Positions 1 through 8,474 are shown, numbered from the stretch's first letter. The stretch: 64,000 bases of DNA from Tepidanaerobacteraceae bacterium (GCA_024655905.1 JANLFP010000002.1:73829-137828), one strand, 5' to 3'. Notes: generated by a model from the sequence alone, not told the origin. Translations and numbers: made by a program.

Positions 1-141
1 AAGTCGCATCACAGTCAACCATAAAATACCAATATACAATAATAAAAGACTGTGATTAGACGACTGCAGCTCCAAGAGCTGCACAAAGTCGCATCACAGT
101 CAACCATAAAATACCAATATACAATAATAAAAGACTGTGAT
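1..141. repeat. Two copies of a 56-bp direct repeat
   Basis: Bases 1-56 recur exactly at 86-141, an 85-bp period with a 29-bp spacer. Each copy carries inverted ends (ATCACAGTC at 8-16 and GACTGTGAT at 48-56, and the same in the second copy), so each could fold with a 31-nt loop. The spacer holds a perfect 7-bp hairpin (GCAGCTC, CAA loop, GAGCTGC, about 65-81). The array may extend left of the window. It lies directly upstream of rnpB. No coding potential is seen. Confidence 0.85.
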
Positions 142-189
142 ATAATATAATTCCTCCAAAAAACAATCCAAAAAACAAAGCGTTATAAT

Positions 190-578
190 GAGCAGGTCAG
201 ATGGTCGCGAGCTTCGGCTCGAGGAAAGTCCGAGCTCCACAGGGCAGGGTGCTGGGTAATACCCAGTGAGGGCGACCTCAAGGATAGTGCAACAGAGATA
301 TACCGCCCCGTCGGGAAGCGAGAGGTGTAAGGCGAGAGGCGCTAGCACCGAAGACTTCGACACCATCATCCCCGGGGCAAGGGTGGAAAGGGGAGGTAAG
401 AGCTCACCAGCGGAATGGCGACTTTCCGGCTATGTAAACCCCACCTGGAGCAAGACCAAATAGAGGAGCATATGCGGTGGCCCGCCGCGCTCCCGGGTAA
501 GGTCGCTGGAGGTGTCAGGCAACTGGCATCCTAGATAGATGACCATCCATGACAGAACTCGGCTTACAGACCTGCTCG
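190..578 (+). ncRNA. rnpB: RNase P RNA, bacterial class A
   Basis: This is the catalytic RNA of ribonuclease P, which removes tRNA 5' leaders. The 5' end GAGCAGG pairs with CCTGCTC at the 3' end. Conserved blocks are visible: GAGGAAAGTCCGAGCTCC near 5' (about 221-238) and ACAGAACTCGGCTTACAG near 3' (about 552-569). The length of about 389 nt and the overall layout fit class A. TATAAT-like boxes lie at 141-146 and 184-189, but neither has a convincing -35, so I make no promoter call. Confidence 0.97.
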
Positions 579-591
579 TTTTAATGAAAAC

Positions 592-614
592 AACGTCTGA
601 AAAGGGCGTTTTTT
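592..614 (+). terminator. Intrinsic terminator of rnpB
   Basis: Stem AACGTC/GGCGTT with one G-U pair and an 8-nt loop, followed by a run of T, 14 nt after the end of rnpB. Confidence 0.7.
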
Positions 615-642
615 ATATTTATATCTATTGATTGAAAAGAAA

Positions 643-691
643 CTGCCAAAAGGCAGGATTTTCTTTTAAAAAAGGCAGGATTTTCTTTTAA
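643..691 (+). repeat. 22-bp tandem duplication with a small hairpin
   Basis: Bases 648-669 are repeated at 670-691; each unit contains GGCAGGATTTTC. The first unit forms a hairpin CTGCC-AAAA-GGCAG followed by a T-rich tract, so it may be a second terminator. The second copy lacks the left arm, so the duplication is probably slippage rather than a regulatory array. Confidence 0.6.
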
Positions 692-781
692 AATGAAGAA
701 AATATACCACATTAAATAAAAAATAAAATATTAAATCGACAAATCAGAGAGTAAAATCGCTGTGAGAAAGGAGACTGCATC

Positions 782-1177
782 GTGAAGACCGTTGAGATCA
801 AAACCACACAAAGGATCCAAATGTTGAATATCACCCATGAAGTGGAAACGGCGGCGAGAGAAGCAGGGGTTCGGGATGGGCTGTGCTATGTTTTTGTTCC
901 GCATACAACGGCGGGAATAACAATAAATGAAAATGCCGATGAAGATGTAAAGTCGGATATCATAAAAGAACTCAGCAAAATTGTTCCATATAATGACGGA
1001 TATAGACACGTCGAGGGCAATTCCGATGCTCACATAAAGGCTGTGATTACCGGAAGTTCTGTGACAGTAGCCGTGGAGGACAACCGTCTGGTCCTTGGAA
1101 CCTGGCAGGGTATTTATTTTTGTGAATTCGACGGCCCCAGAAGGAGAAAAGTCTATATAAAATTCATCAATGCTTGA
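782..1177 (+). CDS. YjbQ/UPF0047 family protein (secondary thiamine-phosphate synthase type)
   Basis: This is a 131-residue member of the YjbQ family, small trimeric proteins with weak thiamine-phosphate synthase activity in vitro and no settled physiological role. Family landmarks are the block VPHTTAGITINENAD at about 38-52, the H-x-EGNSDAHIKA motif at about 76-87 and LGTWQGIYFCEFDGP near the C-terminus. The GTG start at 782 has AAAGGAGA 7 nt upstream. It is followed by a phosphatase gene about 60 bp on, but nothing ties their functions. The family call is secure; the biochemical role is not. Confidence 0.9.
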   Translation: MKTVEIKTTQRIQMLNITHEVETAAREAGVRDGLCYVFVPHTTAGITINENADEDVKSDIIKELSKIVPYNDGYRHVEGNSDAHIKAVITGSSVTVAVEDNRLVLGTWQGIYFCEFDGPRRRKVYIKFINA

Positions 1178-1236
1178 AGCCTCAACATCCGCCTTAAACT
1201 ATGGCTCTATATTATTTATGCGAAAGGAGTTTTATT

Positions 1237-1896
1237 GTGAAATTCGAGGCAGTGCTTTTTGACCTGGACGGAACCCTGCTTGATACTCTAAGGGACCTTG
1301 CAGATTCGATGAATAGTGTGCTCGAGAGTATGGGCTTTCCAGTCCACGATGTAGAAAAATATAAATACTTCGTGGGAGACGGAATGTACAATCTTGTTAT
1401 AAGGACTATTCCTTCGGATAAAAGAGAAGAAAGCATAATAAAAAAATGCCTGATTAAAATGAACGATGAATACGGTAAAAGGTGGGCCGATACAACCAGA
1501 CCGTATGAGGGTATTCCGGAACTGCTGGACAGGCTCGGCAAGTTGGGATTGAAAAAGGCTGTTCTGTCCAATAAACCTCATGATTTTACAAAACTGATAG
1601 TGGATAGGTTGCTTGCCAGATGGAAATTTGATGCAGTGCTCGGGCAGAGGGAGGGGGTGCCCAAAAAGCCTGATCCGGCGGCAGCACTTGAAATCGCCGA
1701 TAAGTTGAAAATACCTCCCGAAAGGTTTGTCTACCTTGGCGACACAAATACAGATATGAGAACTGCCAATGCCGCCGGCATGTATGCGGTCGGCGTCCTA
1801 TGGGGATTCCGGGAAGCGGATGAACTCATCGAAAGTGGGGCAAAAGTACTCATAAAAAGACCTTTGGATTTGTTGAAAATTTTGAAGGCTCAATAG
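1237..1896 (+). CDS. HAD-superfamily hydrolase, phosphoglycolate-phosphatase-like
   Basis: A 219-residue HAD phosphatase of the Gph type, expected to hydrolyse small phosphate esters. HAD motif I is FDLDGTLLDT at the N-terminus (both catalytic Asp present). Motif II is LSNKP near 112, motif III is the Lys of KKPDP near 145, and motif IV is YLGDTNTDM near 165. A helical cap lies between motifs I and II. I chose the GTG at 1237 because AAAGGAG lies 7 nt upstream; the longer reading from 1201 has no ribosome site. The substrate cannot be read from sequence. Confidence 0.9.
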   Translation: MKFEAVLFDLDGTLLDTLRDLADSMNSVLESMGFPVHDVEKYKYFVGDGMYNLVIRTIPSDKREESIIKKCLIKMNDEYGKRWADTTRPYEGIPELLDRLGKLGLKKAVLSNKPHDFTKLIVDRLLARWKFDAVLGQREGVPKKPDPAAALEIADKLKIPPERFVYLGDTNTDMRTANAAGMYAVGVLWGFREADELIESGAKVLIKRPLDLLKILKAQ

Positions 1897-1962
1897 CGAG
1901 AAGGCTTAATATCGAATACGATATGATAAATGGCATAAAAAATATAAAAGATAAAAAATTTA

Positions 1963-2901
1963 TTACTCAAACAGCATTATCCCGAGGGCCTTATACGTTT
2001 TGTCATCCATGCTGCCGGATGGGTCAAGACCATTATCCTGTTGAAAAGCTTTTACGGCTTCTCTGACACCCCGGCCGTATATGCCGTCGATTCGGCCATT
2101 GTAATATCCGTAATTCGAAAGACGTTTTTGAACTTCCATCACATCAGAACCCTTGGAACCCTGAGTCAAAGGTTTTAAACCGAAGGTGAAAGGGCCATCT
2201 ACCCCGCCGATGATGTATACTTTTGTACCTATTTTTACCCAATCATACACCTGTTCCACATGCTGATTGTGCATTCTTATACAGCCGTGGGATTCAAAAT
2301 TTCCTATAGACCAGGGTTTGTTGGTTCCGTGTATGCCGTAAATCCCCCATGGAACGCTAAGTCTCATCCACCGGGAACCGAAGCCCTCCCCCCATATATC
2401 TTTCTGGGTTATTGTAAAAAGGCCTATGGGCGTTGGCGTATCGAAGGTTCCTACCGCTACGGGAAAAGATTTAAAGGGCTTTCCGTCAGACATGACCACA
2501 AGCTTTCTTTCCAGCGTAAAAATAATTATTGAAACTTCTCCGCGGGGTTTTTCTGAAGGAAGTCTGGCGGCGGGTTTTTCGTAAATTTGTGCCATTTTTA
2601 AAAGGGTTTTTGCGCCGAAGATTCCGTCCGGATTGATACCCTCGGACTTTTGAAAGTCTATGACAGCTTCTGAAGTTTTTTTGTCATAAATGCCATTGAC
2701 AACACCCTTATAATAGCCGATTTTTTTCAATTGAAATTGTATTTCCGTAACATCAGAGCCTGTCATAGGAGGATTCTGAAGGCGGAGAGTTCTGTCTTCA
2801 CCGCAGGAGCAACGCGGTGCACCGATAATATAAGCAGGATGGGAAATTAATATGATGGCAGCAATAAATAAAAAAAGCTGCTTTATCCTCATTCTTGACA
2901 T
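1963..2901 (-). CDS. Secreted L,D-transpeptidase with two peptidoglycan-binding domains
   Basis: A 312-residue exported cell-wall enzyme that forms or remodels 3-3 cross-links, possibly in the spore or vegetative wall. Order: signal/hydrophobic segment 8-28, peptidoglycan-binding repeat about 47-105, YkuD catalytic domain about 122-232, second peptidoglycan-binding repeat about 245-308. The catalytic block carries His191 (GIHGTNKP) and the S-H-G-C-x-R motif with nucleophile Cys207. The sandwich of a YkuD domain between two binding domains is common in clostridia. It is convergent with the HAD gene and divergent from the tRNA region. Confidence 0.93.
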   Translation of the reverse strand: MSRMRIKQLFLFIAAIILISHPAYIIGAPRCSCGEDRTLRLQNPPMTGSDVTEIQFQLKKIGYYKGVVNGIYDKKTSEAVIDFQKSEGINPDGIFGAKTLLKMAQIYEKPAARLPSEKPRGEVSIIIFTLERKLVVMSDGKPFKSFPVAVGTFDTPTPIGLFTITQKDIWGEGFGSRWMRLSVPWGIYGIHGTNKPWSIGNFESHGCIRMHNQHVEQVYDWVKIGTKVYIIGGVDGPFTFGLKPLTQGSKGSDVMEVQKRLSNYGYYNGRIDGIYGRGVREAVKAFQQDNGLDPSGSMDDKTYKALGIMLFE

Positions 2902-2957
2902 ATTATCACCTTTTGCTCAAGAATACGAATATATTTTTTGTATTTTTACATATTTAA

Positions 2958-3130
2958 TTCTGCAATGAGTTGCTGACGTGTGGAACTGCTGAAATTGGCG
3001 GGTATGACACCCTTGATATTCATGTAAATCGAACTAATCCAGGAAAATGTCCAGGTAAAGCTGCATGGGGGCAAATTTTAAATAAACTGCGGGATGCAGG
3101 TTCTGCCTGTGTGAAAGTGATGGAAAAATA
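2958..3130 (+). pseudogene. Possible decayed reading frame without a start
   Basis: The gap 2902-3223 holds an open frame of about 57 codons ending at TAG 3128-3130. Its composition looks protein-like (for example GTAEIGGYDTLDIHVN) but it has no start codon with a ribosome site, and a stop lies just upstream. I do not recognise the family. It may be the tail of a lost gene or chance; nothing else but the tRNA promoter is visible in this gap. Confidence 0.3.
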
Positions 3131-3179
3131 GCATGAAATACAGAAGAATCAGTAATTAGCATCGCATTGCATTAGAGGC

Positions 3180-3208
3180 TTGAAATATTTTGGAGGATAT
3201 GCTAATAT
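3180..3208 (+). promoter_or_regulatory. Sigma-A promoter for tRNA-Leu(CAA)
   Basis: TTGAAA at 3180-3185, a 17-bp spacer and TAATAT at 3203-3208, placing the start about 8-10 nt before the mature tRNA. Confidence 0.65.
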
Positions 3209-3223
3209 ATTAATTGCAAATGT

Positions 3224-3310
3224 GCCGAAGTGGTGGAACTGGCAGACGCGCTGGACTCAAAATCCAGTGGTAGCGATACCGTGCGGGTTCGACTCCCGCC
3301 TTCGGCACCA
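3224..3310 (+). tRNA. tRNA-Leu (anticodon CAA)
   Basis: An 87-nt class II tRNA with a long variable arm and encoded CCA. The acceptor GCCGAAG pairs with CTTCGGC. The anticodon arm is CTGGA-CTCAAAA-TCCAG, giving CAA. The T arm reads GCGGG-TTCGACT-CCCGC. Confidence 0.97.
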
Positions 3311-3390
3311 TTTTTATTTTAAAGCCTTGTGAATTCTACTATATTTACTATATTGCATCGGTGACAGCCATAAAAAATTTGTCTAAGATT

Positions 3391-3413
3391 AGAGCCCGTT
3401 GGGCTCTTTTTAA
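3391..3413 (+). terminator. Intrinsic terminator after tRNA-Leu
   Basis: AGAGCCC-GTT-GGGCTCT followed by a T run, about 80 nt beyond the tRNA and next to the end of the psuG remnant. Confidence 0.8.
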
Positions 3414-3429
3414 TTTTTGTTCGTGCTAA

Positions 3430-4064
3430 TTATCGTCTCATTAACTTATTCAATTCTACGGCTATTTTTGCACCTACGCATGCGTTGTTTCTTACGAGTT
3501 CAATATTTGCTTTTAAGCTTTCTCCGCCTGTCAAATCTTTTATTCTGCCAAGCAAAAATGGCGTGATGTTTTTACCCTTAACGTTGTTTTTTTCAGATTC
3601 TTTCAGTGCCCGTTTAATAATGCCGTCGATATAATCTTTATCGAGGGAATATTCCTCAGGGATCGGGTTTGCGATTAATAGACCACCGCGCAGTCCCAGG
3701 TCCCATTTTATCTTAATCGCCATTGCCGCTTGCGTTTCGTCGCTCACCATGTAATCCACTTTAAGCCCGCTCTTTCTAGTATAAAAAGCGGGAAACTCAT
3801 CAGTCCTGAACCCGAGCACGGGCACACCGTGGGTTTCGAGATATTCAACTTTCCCTTGATGTCAAGGTTGGCGCCGCCTATTACGGTTACTGCTCTGCAG
3901 CCTTTTACCATATATGCTCTACCCAGTATAAATCCTTTTTTAACGAGGCTTGCAATATGCCCAGCAACAGCGGACCTGCTTATGCCGACAATGTTTGACA
4001 GATTTCCTGCGATATCATGGGATTTGCCTGAATCAGCTTCAATACTTTTTTTCCCTATATTCAA
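3430..4064 (-). pseudogene. psuK/psuG deletion chimera (pseudouridine catabolism remnant)
   Basis: Two pseudouridine-salvage genes have collapsed into one scar. Reading the minus strand, about 4060-3860 encodes the N-terminal winged-helix region and first strand of pseudouridine kinase PsuK (ISRSAVAGHIASLVKKGF, then TVIGGANLDIKGK). At about 3855-3850 the sequence jumps, out of frame, into the C-terminal half of pseudouridine-5'-phosphate glycosidase PsuG (VEYLETHGVPVLGF, TDEFPAFYTR, ITPFLLGRI, TGGESL). The kinase core and the first half of PsuG are gone. The helix-turn-helix is itself frameshifted: the peptide KKVLKLIQANPMISQ, expected just before ISRSAVAGHI, is found in the neighbouring frame. 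This is old decay, not one sequencing error. Confidence 0.88.
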
Positions 4065-4090
4065 GTCGCGTAAAAGCGCGACTTTTTTTT
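4063..4090 (+). terminator. Hairpin with T tract, orientation plus
   Basis: AAGTCGCG-TAAAAG-CGCGACTT followed by six more T. The T tract is on the plus strand, so it would stop rightward transcripts. No plus-strand gene ends here, so its role, beyond blocking read-through, is unclear. It lies in the decayed 5' end of psuK. Confidence 0.4.
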
Positions 4091-4126
4091 GGCCTATACC
4101 CGAAACAGTGATTTAATATATTGGAT

Positions 4127-4423
4127 TTAAAAATTTTTTATGATGTCGTTCAATATTTTAAGCTGTTCCGGAGAAAGGTTTTTGGCGTTTTTTATAAGTT
4201 CGAGGTATTCTGGATTAGTTCTTTCGCCATCGAAATTAAAAAAATCTGACAGCGTGATACCCAGCGCATTGCATATTTTTTCGATGGTCTCTATGTCAGC
4301 CCTGCGTGAGCCATTTTCAATCCGATACATAACTGGTTGAGATAAACCTGCTTTTAAAGCTAATTGTCGGTTTGATAATCCCATTTTTTCCCTTAATTTC
4401 CGTATTCTATCACCAATGTTCAT
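4127..4423 (-). CDS. XRE-family transcriptional regulator
   Basis: A 98-residue single-domain Cro/CI-type DNA-binding protein. The helix-turn-helix is at about 6-60 (RIRKLREKMGLSNRQLALKA, then LSQPVMYRIENGSRRADIET). A short charged tail follows that may dimerise. It is divergent from a second XRE gene at 4611, and the 190-bp gap between them holds palindromes that fit a shared operator. A phage-type or stress-type repressor is plausible, but no target other than itself can be inferred. Confidence 0.9.
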   Translation of the reverse strand: MNIGDRIRKLREKMGLSNRQLALKAGLSQPVMYRIENGSRRADIETIEKICNALGITLSDFFNFDGERTNPEYLELIKNAKNLSPEQLKILNDIIKNF

Positions 4424-4436
4424 AAGCTACTGCTCC

Positions 4437-4455
4437 ATATTCTAAAATAGAATAT
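4437..4455. promoter_or_regulatory. Palindromic operator candidate between divergent XRE genes
   Basis: ATATTCTA-AAA-TAGAATAT is a perfect 8-bp dyad just upstream of the minus-strand XRE gene. A related dyad, TTATTC-N7-GAATAA, lies at 4530-4548, and TAGAATA half-sites recur near 4570-4580. Repeated half-sites between divergent repressor genes suggest autoregulation. Confidence 0.6.
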
Positions 4456-4610
4456 TTACAGATTAAATATATATGAAAATCTATGAAAAAACAAGTAATT
4501 ATTAGAAAAATATTAAACGATAAGATGTATTATTCGTAAAAAGAATAAAAAATAATTGATTATTATGCGAGAATAGAATAAGATATTTAAGGTAGGAAGG
4601 AGGGTTGCTT

Positions 4611-4811
4611 GTGATTGGCCAGAGAATTAAGAAGCTGCGGGAAAAAAAGAAGATGTCGCAGCGTGAGCTGGGGGTGAGAACCAGAATCTTTAATCAGTCT
4701 CAAATCAGCAAAATAGAAAACAATGAAAGGTATCTGAAGGCCGACGAGTTGAAGATTATAGCGGATGCGCTGGGGGTGGCGGTAATAGAGCTTGTGGACA
4801 GACCCGCCTGA
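4611..4811 (+). CDS. XRE-family transcriptional regulator, small
   Basis: A 66-residue protein that is almost only a helix-turn-helix (QRIKKLREKKKMSQRELGVR, then QSQISKIENNERYLKADEL). The GTG at 4611 has AAGGAGG about 6 nt upstream; a TTG at 4605 is in frame but too close to it. It sits 60 bp before a decayed PTS operon and could have been its regulator, though PTS regulators are usually larger. It faces the other XRE gene across putative operators. Confidence 0.85.
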   Translation: MIGQRIKKLREKKKMSQRELGVRTRIFNQSQISKIENNERYLKADELKIIADALGVAVIELVDRPA

Positions 4812-4870
4812 AAAAAGAGCTATATTTCTCGAGCTCTTCTCGGCCAAATAAAATGGTTGGGGGTTCAGTG

Positions 4871-5352
4871 ATGGATTTACAGCGGAATGTTTTACAATCC
4901 TGGCTTAATGAAGACCTGGTGATAACCGGCATGGAGGCGGACTGCTGGGAAGAAGCATTGAAGATTCTCAGCGGCCGGCTGAAAGAAAAGGGATATGTAA
5001 AAGATGATTTTTATCGGGCACTGGTGGAGAGGGAAAAAAGTTTCCCTACAGGGCTGCCGGTGGAAGGAGACATTAAGGCTGCCATACCTCATGCAAATCC
5101 GGACTATGTGATAAAGCCCGCCGTAGCGGTGGGGGTCCTAAAAACCCGGTGGCTTTCGGAGAAATGGGCACAAGCGACAGGCAAATCCAGTGCAAATTGA
5201 TTTTTCTGCTTGCCCTCAATGACTCGAAAAATCATCTGGACCTTTTAAGAAAGCTGATGGATTTTTTTGTAGATGGACGGAACTTAAAAGAAATTGCCTG
5301 TGAGCCCGAAAGCAAAAAGATAATTCGAATTCTTGTTGAAAAAATTTCATGA
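4871..5352 (+). pseudogene. PTS IIA component (mannitol/fructose/galactitol-type), frameshifted
   Basis: EIIA-2 domain proteins pass phosphate from HPr to IIB through a His. The phospho-His region AIPHANPDYV is present. Translation leaves frame at about 5140 (…AVGVLK, then junk), and the natural continuation NPVAFGEMGTSDRQIQCK is one frame over, ending at 5352. One base is missing near the AAAAACCC run at 5139-5147. Either a real single-base loss or a homopolymer error explains this. ATG 4871 is preferred because a G-rich site lies 8 nt upstream. It heads the IIA-IIB-IIC-kinase-aldolase operon. Confidence 0.88.
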
Positions 5353-5418
5353 AAGGAGATGGATAAAGCAATAATCGGCATGTGTTTTTCAAAAATAATT
5401 TTGGAGGAGTGATGCTGT

Positions 5419-5703
5419 TTGAGAAAAAGGATAGTTGTCGCATGCGGTTCGGGAGTCGCCACTTCGAATACCGTTGCGGAAAAGGTGAAAGATTTATGCA
5501 AAAAGAGAAAAATCGAAGTTGATGTCCAGGCGGTGGATTTTCGGTCATTGAAAGACTATCTGAAAGGCGCCGATGTATTTATTTCCATCGCCCCATACGA
5601 TAAGACGGACTACGGTGTGTCCACCATAAGCGGCATACCTTTCCTCACGGGCGTGAAATGTGATGAGGCCATGCTCGAACTGGAAAATCTGCTGAAAAAA
5701 TAA
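5419..5703 (+). CDS. PTS galactitol-type IIB component
   Basis: A 94-residue cytoplasmic IIB of the GatB type that transfers phosphate from IIA to the incoming sugar. The active-site loop is ACGSGVATSNTVAEKV, with the phospho-Cys at residue 9 or so. The TTG start at 5419 has GGAGGAG about 10 nt upstream. This is the only apparently intact gene of its operon: IIA and IIC on either side, and the kinase and aldolase downstream, are all disrupted. It may therefore be functionless in this strain. Confidence 0.9.
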   Translation: MRKRIVVACGSGVATSNTVAEKVKDLCKKRKIEVDVQAVDFRSLKDYLKGADVFISIAPYDKTDYGVSTISGIPFLTGVKCDEAMLELENLLKK

Positions 5704-5718
5704 AAGGGGGTTTGCTAA

Positions 5719-7092
5719 ATGGATATGTTTAAAAATGTAATTCAATATATCCTTGACCTCGGGCCATCCATATTTTTACCATTTGTGATGATAATTCTGG
5801 GCCTCGCTATGAGGATGAAGTTTTCAAAGGCTTTTTCCTCGGCTTTAACCCTTGGTGTCGCTTTTCTGGGCATGTCGGTGATACTGGATTTTATGATGGG
5901 AGCCATTTCTCCAGCCGCCAACGCCTTTGTCAAAAATACCGGTCTGCAGTTAAACGCCCTGGACCTTGGCTGGACGCCCAATGCAGCCATCGCATGGGCT
6001 TGGCCCTATGCATTTTTCATGTTTCCCCTTCAGATAACGATTAATATAATTATGCTGGCGATGGGATGGACCAGCTGCTTGAATGTGGATATGTGGAACG
6101 TCTGGAATAAGGTGTTTACCGGGGTTCTGGTGGCCGGCGTAACCGGGAGCCTGCCGATTGCCTTTATTGTATGCGCAATTATGGTTGTGTTTGAACTGAA
6201 AAATGCCGACCTCACCCAAAAGCAGATTTATGAAATAACAAACATTCCCGGCATCGCCCTGCCGCACAGCATGGCGCTCACAGGCGTGATTCTGGCACCT
6301 CTTAACAGGCTGCTGGATTTTGTGCCGGGCATCAATAAGGTAAAATTTGATGCCGACGCACTTAAAGAAAAACTGGGTATCTTTGGGGAGAATCATATTC
6401 TGGGGTTTATTGTCGGCCTGATTATAGCACTGTTTGCAAAATACGATTAGAAGGGGACACTGACTCTTGCGGTACAATCGGCGACCGCCCTGGTTCTGTT
6501 CCCTATGGTGGCGGCACTTTTTATGAAGGCGCTGGCCCCCATTTCTGAAGCTGCAGCCGATTTCATGAAGTCACGGTTCCCCGGGCGGGAGTTTTACATA
6601 GGCCTGGACTGGCCTTTTCTGGCGGGGCAGCCCTCTTTATGGGTGACCACTATCATTCTCGTTCCTTTCATCCTTCTTATGTCAGTGGTTTTGCCTGGGA
6701 ACACCACACTGCCTTTTGGCGGTATCCTCAATATATGCTTTGCCGCCACAGCCCTGATTATCACACAGGGCGACCTGTTCCGTATGATTATACTGGGGAT
6801 TATATCCACTCCGTTATATCTCTGGGTAGCCAGTTACTTTGCCCCAATTATAACCGATCTGGCAAAAAAAGTGGGTACCATCAATATCCCGGCGGGACAG
6901 ATGATTACGTGGAACGGAATGGAGTGTCCGGAATTCAGATATTTTATGAGCCAGATAGGTTTGATTTTCAAGGGACATCTGTTCCCAGGGATATTGATAC
7001 TACCGCTGTATATTCTACTCATATGGTATTACTGGAAACACATGAGCCTGCGTGAAAAGGAGGCAAAAGAAAGGCTGGATGCGGGAAATTGA
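5719..7092 (+). pseudogene. PTS galactitol-type IIC permease with in-frame amber stop
   Basis: A GatC-family sugar permease, about 457 codons in one continuous frame, interrupted by TAG at 6448-6450. The N-terminal part (243 residues) and the C-terminal part both look conserved and hydrophobic with several membrane spans. The residues just after the stop (KGTLTLAVQ, then APISEAAADF) are typical GatC sequence, so the stop replaces a codon inside the family alignment and nothing is missing. The result is a nonsense pseudogene unless the stop is a sequence error or is suppressed. Confidence 0.88.
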
Positions 7093-7109
7093 TGCTATAA
7101 AGGAGAATG

Positions 7110-8050
7110 ATGGCTTTGATATGCACCGTTACATTAAATCCGGCGCTGGATAAAATCCTGATTATAGATGAAATATGCCGGGCGAAAACAACAGATTATC
7201 TGATTTTAAAATAGATGTGGGAGGCAAAGGGACACATGCAGCCGCTGTATTGTCGGACCTGGGGGTTGATAATGTTGCGACCGGTATTCTCGGTGGCGAT
7301 AACGGCTGTAAGCTGCAGCGACTTTTGGCGGCAAGGGGCGTTACATGCGATTTCATATGGAAAGAAGGCTATGAAACAAGGACAAGCTATATCGTGATAG
7401 AACGCCAATACAGCAGGCATTTCATGCTTACGGAGGAAGGAATTAATGTCGATGCTGAGACCGTTGATAAAGTGAAGGCAAAAGTCCAAGAGCTTTCTCG
7501 CAAGTGCGAATATATGGTTTTTTCAGGAGGGGTCCCACCAGGCTTTAACAAAAGCATCTACAGAGAACTTATAGAGATATCTAACAAACACGGTGCAAAA
7601 TCGGTGCTCGACGCAAGCGGAGAATTTTTAAAGGAAGGCATAATCTCAGCGCCTTATATGATAAAACCGAATTGCGACGAGTTTTCACAAATAGCTGAAA
7701 AAAATATGCAAGACGAGCGGGAAATAGCCGATTATGCAAAGCAATTGCTTGAGAAAGGGATATGTGTGGTTGCCGTATCGCTGGACAGGCGGGGTTCGCT
7801 TATTGTTACAAAAGAAAAAATATGGCGGATATATCCTCCTGAGGTCAATACTGTGAATACTGTAGGCTGCGGAGACGTATTTCTGGCTGCCGCACTGAAA
7901 AAAATCGCTGACAAAAATAGCCTCGATGAAAGTTTCATATTCGCTACTGCTCTAAGTGCAACTAAAGCTATGCAGATTAAAACTTCCAAATTTGACCTAA
8001 AAAAGGCACAAGAACTTATTAAAAAAATAAAAATTAAAGAATGGACATAA
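7110..8050 (+). pseudogene. 1-phosphofructokinase/tagatose-6-phosphate kinase family (PfkB), frameshifted near N-terminus
   Basis: A LacC/FruK-type ribokinase-superfamily sugar-phosphate kinase, expected to add a second phosphate before aldol cleavage. The true start is ATG 7110 (AAGGAG upstream), giving ICTVTLNPALDKILIIDE. The frame is then lost at about 7167-7175 and resumes one frame over with MPGENNRLSDFKIDVGGKGT. The rest is complete, including the anion-hole motif NTVGCGDVF near the C-terminus (usual GAGD is GCGD here). A single-base indel explains the break. It completes the sugar-P to bisphosphate step between the PTS and the aldolase remnant. Confidence 0.88.
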
Positions 8051-8063
8051 AGGAGGAGTTTTT

Positions 8064-8373
8064 TTGCAATATATTGAAGAAAGAGAACAGATGTGCAAAT
8101 TAGTGAAGATTATGTTTGACAGGTTCGTCACGAATGCAGTGGGCGGCAATGTTTCCGGTTCTACTTAATGAAGACAAAATCACCATTGAGGGTATCATAA
8201 TGGTTAGCGCCGGAATACTTGATGCCAATAAGACAATATATCCAGGATAATACAGGGTATTGCGATTTATGACGGAAGCGGCCGATATTATCACAGGCAG
8301 AATTTTGGAACTGGTGCGGATTGAAGAAAGCAACACTGATGGGCACTCTATATTTTTTAATTTTATCAAATAG
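8064..8373 (+). pseudogene. Class II aldolase (FucA/AraD-type) N-terminal remnant
   Basis: After a good AGGAGG site a TTG opens a 34-codon frame (YIEEREQMCKLVKIMFDR, then AVGGNVSGS) that matches the start of class II aldolase/adducin domains, whose hallmark is GTGGNVS. It stops at TAA 8166-8168. The next 200 bases keep short peptide-like pieces in several frames but no recognisable metal-binding His cluster. This is a gutted aldolase gene that would have ended the PTS pathway. Confidence 0.65.
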
Positions 8374-8443
8374 ATTTATAAAAAAGAAGGATTTTTGAAT
8401 TTGATGCAGAATAAATATTATATAAAAAGACATCATACGTCAC

Positions 8444-8474
8444 ACGTAATACGTAATACGTAATATGTAATATG
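8444..8474. repeat. Degenerate 7-bp tandem repeat
   Basis: About four units of ACGTAAT drifting to ATGTAAT lie immediately before the ribosome site of the FadR-like gene. Slippage is likely; a regulatory effect on the leader is possible. Confidence 0.7.

Noticed and set aside
1-141. CRISPR array
   Set aside because: Only two units, repeat of 56 bp and spacer of 29 bp, and no cas gene; repeat length is outside the usual 23-47 bp range.
141-189. Promoter for rnpB from the TATAAT-like boxes at 141 and 184
   Set aside because: The first lacks a -35 match and the second abuts the RNA start too closely.
6448-6450. Pyrrolysine or other recoding at the TAG in the IIC gene
   Set aside because: Neighbouring genes of the same operon are independently broken, and no pylT or pyl genes are in the window; nonsense decay is simpler.
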